A stretch of 64,000 bases of DNA from contig JBKBNU010000001.1 of NCBI GenBank assembly GCA_046294845.1, positions 1,364,001-1,428,000 of the forward strand, given 5' to 3'. Within the stretch, counting starts at the first letter, position 1. Each line of letters starts with the position of its first letter. Shown piece after piece: positions 58,167-64,000 of the stretch. A program made the position numbers and the translations under genes. Origin of the DNA: Micavibrio_C sp046294845. GTDB taxonomy: Bacteria; Pseudomonadota; Alphaproteobacteria; Micavibrionales; Micavibrionaceae. The notes under the pieces were generated by a model. The model ran no database searches and was not told where the DNA came from. It saw only the letters and a list, made by a program, of their open reading frames with translations.

Positions 58167-59465
58167 ATGGAAACCGAACTGCTTCTTTCTATTGGTGCTA
58201 TTGCCGTATTGTTGCTGTTCTCGGCTTTTTTTTCCGGCTCGGAGACGGCGCTGACAGCTTCGAACCAGTCGCGTATGCATGGCCTTGAAAAACAAGGAAA
58301 CAAAAAGGCAGCGATGGTTAATCGCATTAAAGAACAGAAAGAAAAAATGATCGGGGCGTTGCTGCTCGGGAATAATCTGGTGAATATTGCCGCGTCGGCG
58401 CTGGCAACCAGCGTTCTTATTTCTCTGTTCGGGGATACCGGCGTTTTTTATGCCACGATTGTCATGACTATTCTGGTTTTGATTTTCTCGGAGGTTCTGC
58501 CGAAGACCTATGCCATTCACCATTCCGATAGCATGGCGATGTTTATAGCCAGACCTATGAAGCTTATGATTGCGGCATTATCGCCCGTAACCTTTCTGAT
58601 TGCCGGAATAGTGCGTTTTATCCTTAGGCTATTTGGTGCCGATGTATCGCAAGTTTCCAGTGAAAACCACATGGAAGTATTGCGTGGCGCCATCGAACTT
58701 CATCAGGGTTTGGATGAGGAAACAGTCGAGCAGCGGGCAATGCTCCATTCAGTCCTTGACTTGGCGGATTTGGAAATTGGCAAGGTCATGACCCACCGTC
58801 GTCAGGTGGAGATGCTGGATGCCGGACAGCCTACAACTGAGATTATTAGCGAGATTCTGGATAGCCAATATTCGCGTTTGCCGGTTTGGCGGAATGAGCA
58901 GGACAATATTGTCGGTGTTGTTCACGTTAAGTCTATCCTTAAAGAGCTTCAGGTCAAAGGCATGAAACCCGAGGACATCGAGATCGATAAAATTGCGGTA
59001 GAGCCTTGGTTTGTTCCGATTACCACAACACTCTTTGACCAATTGCAGGCTTTCAGGGCCAGGCGCGAGCATTTTGCGTTAGTTGTTGACGAGTATGGCA
59101 GCTTCATGGGTATTGTGACGCTGGAAGATATTCTGGAAGAAATCGTCGGTGATATTGATGATGAAACCGACGAGATTGTAACGGGTGTGCGTCGTCAGCC
59201 GAATGGCTCCTTTATGGTTGATGGCACTGTAACAGTACGCGAACTTAATCGTGAATTTGGTTGGGGATTGCCGGAAGGTGATTACTCTACAATCGCGGGC
59301 TTATTGCTTTATCAGGCACAACGGTTGCCGGAAGTAGGACAATCCTTCCTGTTCTTTGGTTTCCGCTTTGATGTGGTGCGCCGTATGCGCCATCAGGTGA
59401 CGATGGTTAGAATTACCCCGCCCGCAAAAGAAATGGCGCAAGAAGAAAAGAAAGCGGCCTCGTAG
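58167..59465 (+). CDS. HlyC/CorC family protein (CNNM, CBS domains)
   Basis: The 432-aa inner-membrane protein has an N-terminal DUF21/CNNM transmembrane domain (FSGSETALTASNQSRMHGL near residues 24-42, LLLGNNLVNIAASALAT, VLPKTYAIHHSDSMA). A CBS pair follows (SQYSRLPVWRNEQDNIVGVVHVKSI in parts; FALVVDEYGSFMGIVTLEDILEEIVGDI), then a C-terminal CorC/HlyC domain (NREFGWGLPEGDYSTIAGLL). Such proteins are implicated in magnesium or cobalt efflux. Its stop codon lies inside the loop of its terminator. Confidence 0.94.
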   Translation: METELLLSIGAIAVLLLFSAFFSGSETALTASNQSRMHGLEKQGNKKAAMVNRIKEQKEKMIGALLLGNNLVNIAASALATSVLISLFGDTGVFYATIVMTILVLIFSEVLPKTYAIHHSDSMAMFIARPMKLMIAALSPVTFLIAGIVRFILRLFGADVSQVSSENHMEVLRGAIELHQGLDEETVEQRAMLHSVLDLADLEIGKVMTHRRQVEMLDAGQPTTEIISEILDSQYSRLPVWRNEQDNIVGVVHVKSILKELQVKGMKPEDIEIDKIAVEPWFVPITTTLFDQLQAFRARREHFALVVDEYGSFMGIVTLEDILEEIVGDIDDETDEIVTGVRRQPNGSFMVDGTVTVRELNREFGWGLPEGDYSTIAGLLLYQAQRLPEVGQSFLFFGFRFDVVRRMRHQVTMVRITPPAKEMAQEEKKAAS

Positions 59466-59476
59466 GAGGCCGTTTT
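59455..59476 (+). terminator. terminator overlapping the CorC-like stop codon
   Basis: CGGCCTC (59455-59461) and GAGGCCG (59466-59472) form a 7-bp stem with loop GTAG and TTTT after it. The TAG stop codon (59463-59465) is in the loop, so translation to the end covers half of the stem. Confidence 0.75.
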
Positions 59477-59503
59477 ATTGTTCGCTCTTAAATCAATCCT
59501 GAC

Positions 59504-62251
59504 TTAATCAAGTTTGCCATGACAATGTTTGTATTTCTTGCCTGAGCCGCAAGGGCAGGCGGCATTGCGTTGGACGCTGCCCCATGTTGACGGATCATCA
59601 GGGTTAAAAACCCGCTTTTCAGGGAAAGGCTGCACGTTATTGCGCATACCTGCGGGTTCTGTTGCTGTGCCTATACCTGTTCCCATCAGGGCAGGGTCCT
59701 GACGTGTTGTTTGCATCTTCTGCTGTTGGACAGCAGCCTGACGCAAAACTTGAGCGGCAGCTTCCTGATCGATGCTGAACTCTACGAAGCACAGTGTCTT
59801 GGTCACGCTCTCACGCAGCTGCGAAAGCATTTGCTCGAACATTCCAAACGCTTCTGTTTTGTATTCGTTCAGCGGGTCACGCTGGGCGAACGCACGCAGG
59901 TTGATCCCCTGACGCAGGTGGTCAAGTTGCAGCAAGTGCTCTTTCCAGTGTCCGTCCAATTGTTGAAGGACCATCGCCTTTTCCAGCTTGCGGAACATTT
60001 CCGGCCCTGTCTGGGTGGCTTTCAGGGCCATCTTACGATCTGATTCATCGATCAGACGTTCCAGAATTTCTTCATCCGCAATACCTTCTTCCTTGGCCCA
60101 GTCATCAACCGGCAGATCAAGATTCAGGATAGCCTGTGTTTCCGATTTAAGAGCAGCCGTATCCCATGCATCGGCATAGGAGCGCGGAGGGATAAAGCGC
60201 TGGACCATTTCTTCAATGACGTCATGGCGCATGCCGGTAACCAGCTCTTCGATGCTGTCGGCGGCCATGATTTCACGGCGCTGTTCGTAAACAACCTTAC
60301 GCTGGTCATTCATGACGTTATCGAATTTCAGCAGATTTTTACGAACTTCGAAGTTATGACCTTCGACTTTGGCTTGTGCGCGCTCGAGGGCTTTGCTGAT
60401 CCACGGGTGAACCAGAGCTTCGCCATCTTTAAGGCCAATATGTTTGTGTGCCAGCAGAACTTCCATCTTTTCGGAGCCAAAAATGCGCATCAAATCGTCT
60501 TCGAGTGACAGGAAGAAAATTGAAGCGCCCGGGTCACCCTGGCGTCCTGAACGGCCACGTAACTGGTTGTCAATGCGGCGTGATTCATGGCGCTCTGTAC
60601 CAATAACGAACAGACCACCCGCCTGTTTCACAACCTCACGGTTCTTTTCAATTTCCTCGCGGATTTTGGCTATTGCTTTCTGGCGATCGGCTTCCGGCAT
60701 GTCTTCGGGGACATCACGCTTAACGCGCATATCAAGGTTGCCGCCCAACTGGATGTCGGTACCGCGACCGGCCATGTTGGTGGCAATAGTCACAGCGCCG
60801 GGGTAACCCGCTTGCGCGATGATATAGGCTTCTTGCTCGTGGTGACGGGCGTTCAATACCTGATGCGGAATTTTAAGTTTGGTCAGTTTTGCAGAAAGTG
60901 TTTCAGATTTTTCAATAGAAACGGTACCGACCAGAACAGGTTGCTGACGATCACGGCAAGCCTGAATCTGGGCAATAATTGCGCCATCCTTTTCTGCCAG
61001 CGATTTGTAGATTTTGTCGTCATGGTCGATACGGGCAACGGGCAAGTTTGTGGGAACTTCAACAACACCCAGATTGTAAATTTCGGCAAATTCGGAAGCT
61101 TCGGTCAGGGCCGTCCCTGTCATACCGGCCAGCTTTGGATATAGACGGAAATAGTTCTGGAAGGTAATCGAAGCCAGTGTCTGGTTCTCGCTCTGGATCT
61201 TTACGTTTTCTTTTGCTTCCAATGCCTGATGCAGGCCTTCTGAATAGCGGCGGCCCTCCATCATGCGGCCTGTGAATTCATCAATAATCACGACTTTGTC
61301 GTCCTTAATGATGTAGTCACGGTCCAGAGCAAAAACCAGATGCGCGCGCAAGGCTTGATTGACGTGATGTACCAAGCTGATGTTATTGGCGTCGTACATA
61401 TTGCCTTCGGTCAGCAGACCATGTTCACGCAACAGATTTTCAACGTGCTCTGTGCCGCTTTCGGTCAGCGTGGCATTACGCAGCTTTTCATCAACATCGT
61501 AATCCGATTTGTCGAGCAGCGGGATAATTTTATTAACGGCAATATAACTCTCGGATGAATCTTCCGAAGGGCCGGAAATGATCAATGGTGTACGCGCTTC
61601 GTCGATCAGAATTGAGTCGACTTCGTCAACGATGGCAAAGTTGAAAGGACGCTGTGCCATGTTCTCGATACGGTACTTCATATTATCGCGTAGATAATCA
61701 AAACCGAATTCGTTATTGGTGCCGTATGTAATGTCGGCACGGTAGGCTTGCTGGCGTTCCTTCTCGTCAATGCCATTGACAATACAGCCAACAGTGAGGC
61801 CCAGAAACTTATGGATTTGACCCATCCATTCGGAGTCACGGCGGGCCAGATAGTCGTTGGCGGTCACAACGTGCACGCCTTTGCCCGTCAGGGCATTCAG
61901 ATATGTGGGCAGGGTAGAGACAAGCGTTTTACCTTCACCTGTACGCATCTCGGCAATACGGCCATGGTGCAGAACGGCACCGCCGACCAACTGGACATCA
62001 AAATGGCGCTGCCCCAGTGTACGTTTGGCGGCTTCGCGGACGGTTGCAAAAGCTTCATGCAGAAGGCTGTCGAGAGTTTCCCCTTTTTCCAGACGCTGAC
62101 GGAACTCATCGGTTTTGGCCCGAAGCTCGGCATCGGTCAGTTTCTCGAAAGCGGGTTCAAGGGCATTGATCGGGGCAATGTGGCGGTAATAGGACTTCAG
62201 CGCACGTTCATTACTTGAACCGAAAATTTTTTGTGCAAGGGCCAGCAACAT
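59504..62251 (-). CDS. secA: preprotein translocase ATPase SecA
   Basis: SecA drives proteins through SecYEG. The 915-aa sequence is complete: Walker A MRTGEGKTLVSTLP near residues 100-113, the DEAD-like DEVDSILIDEARTPLIISGP, the preprotein cross-linking domain, NBD2 with TNMAGRGTDIQLGGNLDM and LRGRSGRQGDPG, helical scaffold and wing domains. The C-terminal zinc-binding tail reads CPCGSGKKYKHCHG for SecB contact. GAGGAG precedes the ATG. The promoter at 62307-62335 is clear. Confidence 0.98.
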   Translation of the reverse strand: MLLALAQKIFGSSNERALKSYYRHIAPINALEPAFEKLTDAELRAKTDEFRQRLEKGETLDSLLHEAFATVREAAKRTLGQRHFDVQLVGGAVLHHGRIAEMRTGEGKTLVSTLPTYLNALTGKGVHVVTANDYLARRDSEWMGQIHKFLGLTVGCIVNGIDEKERQQAYRADITYGTNNEFGFDYLRDNMKYRIENMAQRPFNFAIVDEVDSILIDEARTPLIISGPSEDSSESYIAVNKIIPLLDKSDYDVDEKLRNATLTESGTEHVENLLREHGLLTEGNMYDANNISLVHHVNQALRAHLVFALDRDYIIKDDKVVIIDEFTGRMMEGRRYSEGLHQALEAKENVKIQSENQTLASITFQNYFRLYPKLAGMTGTALTEASEFAEIYNLGVVEVPTNLPVARIDHDDKIYKSLAEKDGAIIAQIQACRDRQQPVLVGTVSIEKSETLSAKLTKLKIPHQVLNARHHEQEAYIIAQAGYPGAVTIATNMAGRGTDIQLGGNLDMRVKRDVPEDMPEADRQKAIAKIREEIEKNREVVKQAGGLFVIGTERHESRRIDNQLRGRSGRQGDPGASIFFLSLEDDLMRIFGSEKMEVLLAHKHIGLKDGEALVHPWISKALERAQAKVEGHNFEVRKNLLKFDNVMNDQRKVVYEQRREIMAADSIEELVTGMRHDVIEEMVQRFIPPRSYADAWDTAALKSETQAILNLDLPVDDWAKEEGIADEEILERLIDESDRKMALKATQTGPEMFRKLEKAMVLQQLDGHWKEHLLQLDHLRQGINLRAFAQRDPLNEYKTEAFGMFEQMLSQLRESVTKTLCFVEFSIDQEAAAQVLRQAAVQQQKMQTTRQDPALMGTGIGTATEPAGMRNNVQPFPEKRVFNPDDPSTWGSVQRNAACPCGSGKKYKHCHGKLD

Positions 62252-62306
62252 CGACTCCTCTTGGAAACGCTAATGGCGTCTTTGGCGTTAAATATTAAGA
62301 CACCTT

Positions 62307-62335
62307 GATATAAGCCTATGAGAGGAGTACGTCAA
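62307..62335 (-). promoter_or_regulatory. secA promoter
   Basis: On the minus strand TTGACG and TATATC are separated by exactly 17 bp, giving a leader of about 50 nucleotides that contains the GAGGAG site. The -35 has 5 of 6 consensus bases and the -10 has 5 of 6. Confidence 0.6.
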
Positions 62336-62494
62336 TCATGAGTTATGGGAAAATATGAGAATAATCACAAAGAAAATAGTGGTTATTTGCCACGATATCG
62401 CCAAGATGCCTCTTTATTCATAAGCGTCAGGGATTTACATTCAAATCCACTTCAGGATTCGTTTTTACACTTTTTATATATATGGGGTTAAACC

Positions 62495-63565
62495 ATGACA
62501 TCTGAAATGCCGAAGGAAACAAAGAAATCCACTATGCCCGTTATGCTGGGTGCCGTGGTTATCGTAGCAGGGGTCGCCGCTGGTGGGCTCTTCATGATGT
62601 CCCAGAAAGATGCCATGCCGAGCGATGCTGCGGCTGTTGCTGCTCAGGCCCAGACTCCTGCTGCCGGTGAGGCTCAGGCCAAGGCTGAAACAGAGGCTCC
62701 TAAAACTGAAACTGCCGCTGCTGAAGAAGCTCCCGCGCCGCAAGTGATTGGCGAAGGTGAAAGTGCGATCGAAGTCGGTAACCCCGTTGTTGCCCGCGTA
62801 AACGGTCAGGATATTACACGTAGCGAAGTTCTTGAATTTATTACAACTCTGCCCGAACAAGTCCGTCAGATGCCTCTGCAGAACCTGTTCCCGATGGCAC
62901 GTGACCGTGTTGTTGGTGATCGTATGATTGCCGCCAAAGCCAGTGGTGCAAATCTGGAAAACGATCCGGAAGTTCAGAAGACACTGGAACAGGTAAAAAG
63001 CCAGCTGGTTCGTAATGTCTATGTTGATCGTGCCATTAAAGAGTCGATCAAGGATGAAGATCTGACAAAGGCCTATGACGAACTGAAGGCCGAACTGGGT
63101 AAAGTTGAAGAGACAAGGGCTCGTCACATTCTGGTAGAGACAGAAGAGAAAGCCCGTGAAGTTGTTGGAAAGCTTGATGGCGGTGCCAAGTTTGAAGATC
63201 TGGCTGCCGAATATTCACAAGACCCGAGCAACAAGGAAAGCGGCGGTGACCTTGGTTACTTCGCCAAGACGGATATGGTTCCGGAATTCGCTGAAGCCGC
63301 TTTTGCTCTGGGCGTTGGTCAGTACACCAAGGATCCTGTAAAAACCCAATTCGGTTTCCACGTCATCAAGGCTGAAGACCGCCGTCAACGTCAGGCTCCT
63401 GAATTTGAAGCTGTAAAGGCACAGCTGGAAGGCGTTGTCCGTCAGCGTAAACTGGCTGAGCTGGTTGAAGCATGGCAGAAAGAGTCCAACGTTGAAGTAT
63501 TCGATATCAACGGTAAGCCGGAAGCCAAGGCTGATGCGGCTCCGGCTCCGGCCAAGGCTGAGTAA
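62495..63565 (+). CDS. membrane-anchored parvulin peptidyl-prolyl isomerase
   Basis: The 356-aa protein has an N-terminal transmembrane anchor (MPVMLGAVVIVAGVAAGGLFM), an Ala/Glu/Thr-rich linker to about residue 90, and a SurA/PrsA-like chaperone region. The parvulin domain lies near residues 205-305 (TRARHILVETEEKAREVV, FEDLAAEYSQDPSNKESGGDLG, FGFHVIKAEDRR). An Ala/Lys/Pro tail ends the protein. It probably assists folding of exported proteins, fitting its place divergent from secA. A TATATA box lies 18 bp before the start, without a clear -35. Confidence 0.93.
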   Translation: MTSEMPKETKKSTMPVMLGAVVIVAGVAAGGLFMMSQKDAMPSDAAAVAAQAQTPAAGEAQAKAETEAPKTETAAAEEAPAPQVIGEGESAIEVGNPVVARVNGQDITRSEVLEFITTLPEQVRQMPLQNLFPMARDRVVGDRMIAAKASGANLENDPEVQKTLEQVKSQLVRNVYVDRAIKESIKDEDLTKAYDELKAELGKVEETRARHILVETEEKAREVVGKLDGGAKFEDLAAEYSQDPSNKESGGDLGYFAKTDMVPEFAEAAFALGVGQYTKDPVKTQFGFHVIKAEDRRQRQAPEFEAVKAQLEGVVRQRKLAELVEAWQKESNVEVFDINGKPEAKADAAPAPAKAE

Positions 63566-63587
63566 TTACGAATAAGATAAGTAAATT

Positions 63588-63619
63588 GGCCGCAACCTGC
63601 AAAATGGTTGCGGCCTTTT
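63588..63619 (+). terminator. terminator after the PPIase gene
   Basis: GGCCGCAACC (63588-63597) and GGTTGCGGCC (63606-63615) form a perfect 10-bp stem with an 8-base loop, followed by TTTT. Confidence 0.9.
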
Positions 63620-63647
63620 GCTAAGAGATTATGTGAGCGGAAGATAC

Positions 63648-64000
63648 ATGGTTAAATTTTTACAGAAGAAAGTAGGATGTGCGGAAGCTCTTGATCTGCC
63701 AAAGCCTGAATGTGCTCGGAAGAAAACCGTTATGGTGGTAGCGGCAGCACTGATTGACTCAGATGGCCGCGTGCTGGTGGCGCAGCGTCCGGAAGGAAAA
63801 TCTATGGCGGGCTTGTGGGAATTCCCCGGCGGCAAGATCGATGAGGGGGAGACTCCTGAATATGCCCTGATGCGGGAACTGGAAGAAGAGTTGGGTATTG
63901 AAACAAGGCCATGTTGTTTTGCGCCTGTGGCGTTTGCCTCGCATTCCTATGATGATTTTCATTTGCTGATGCCGCTTTATGTTTGCCGTGTGTGGCGCGG
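63648..64000 (+). CDS. mutT: MutT-type Nudix hydrolase (8-oxo-dGTP diphosphatase), 5' part
   Basis: About 117 N-terminal residues are visible before the window ends. After a 24-residue lead, the Nudix domain starts VMVVAAALIDSDGRVLVAQRPEG and contains the full Nudix box GGKIDEGETPEYALMRELEEELGI (G-x5-E-x7-R-E-x2-E-E-x-G). The GLWEFPGGK form is typical of MutT, which removes 8-oxo-dGTP. GGAAG lies before ATG 63648. The 3' end is outside the window. Confidence 0.9.
   Translation, partial: MVKFLQKKVGCAEALDLPKPECARKKTVMVVAAALIDSDGRVLVAQRPEGKSMAGLWEFPGGKIDEGETPEYALMRELEEELGIETRPCCFAPVAFASHSYDDFHLLMPLYVCRVWR

Overview
The window looks like chromosome from an alphaproteobacterium with roughly 50% G+C. 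The evidence is gene content and order: leuC next to rplS-trmD-rimM-rpsP-ffh, dapF-mtaB and ftsY nearby, a CarD/FdxA pair, RpoH, a DUF2336 protein, the BolA / J-domain / CobS / CobT group, and xerD beside aroK-aroB. A free-living lineage near Micavibrionales or Rhodospirillales would fit, but that placement is inference. I see no phage, transposon, integron, CRISPR array, rRNA or complete tRNA.

Layout. 1-6.2 kb (mostly minus strand): the 5' part of leuC, a SemiSWEET-like protein, and the ribosomal/tRNA-modification operon ffh-rpsP-rimM-trmD. A divergent secreted-protein gene separates this operon from rplS. 6.4-14.2 kb (plus): dapF-mtaB-ribE-ribB-ribH, a frameshifted secreted metallopeptidase-like gene, ftsY, AMP nucleosidase and a Cys/His-type unknown. 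14.2-20.9 kb: a DUF2336 protein behind a long, site-rich intergenic region, pgk, proline iminopeptidase, a degenerate SNase and an M48 lipoprotein peptidase that share a start-codon palindrome, then rpoH. The rpoH 3' UTR holds two C-rich-loop hairpins plus a terminator. 22-27.5 kb: a metallophosphoesterase-like protein lacking metal ligands, a CarD regulator with a histone-H1-like tail, fdxA, a DMT exporter and two related small unknowns. 27.6-32.2 kb: SDR, NTF2-like, LD-carboxypeptidase, photolyase and DHH phosphoesterase.

32.4-40.7 kb is a tight minus-strand surface-glycan operon (gtrB, methyltransferase, gtrA, rfbB, a GT-C-like protein, an epimerase, a second GT-C-like paralogue) directly behind clpX. 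41-45.4 kb: sufE, hisS with an AT-rich core, three unknowns and an HExxH protein. 45.4-51.2 kb: cobT and cobS separated by two paralogous alpha/beta hydrolases whose nucleophile serine is replaced by aspartate, then a J-domain protein and a divergent bolA. 51.3-64 kb: a ribbon-helix-helix protein, accA, xerD, a coupled pair of envelope unknowns, aroK-aroB-corC-like, secA, a parvulin PPIase and the 5' part of mutT.

Most genes are core metabolism, translation, secretion and envelope functions. The least explained features are the rpoH-linked RNA structure, the Asp-nucleophile hydrolases inside the cobaltochelatase locus, several catalytically degenerate enzymes, and repeated GGTAAACA / GTTAAC sites.
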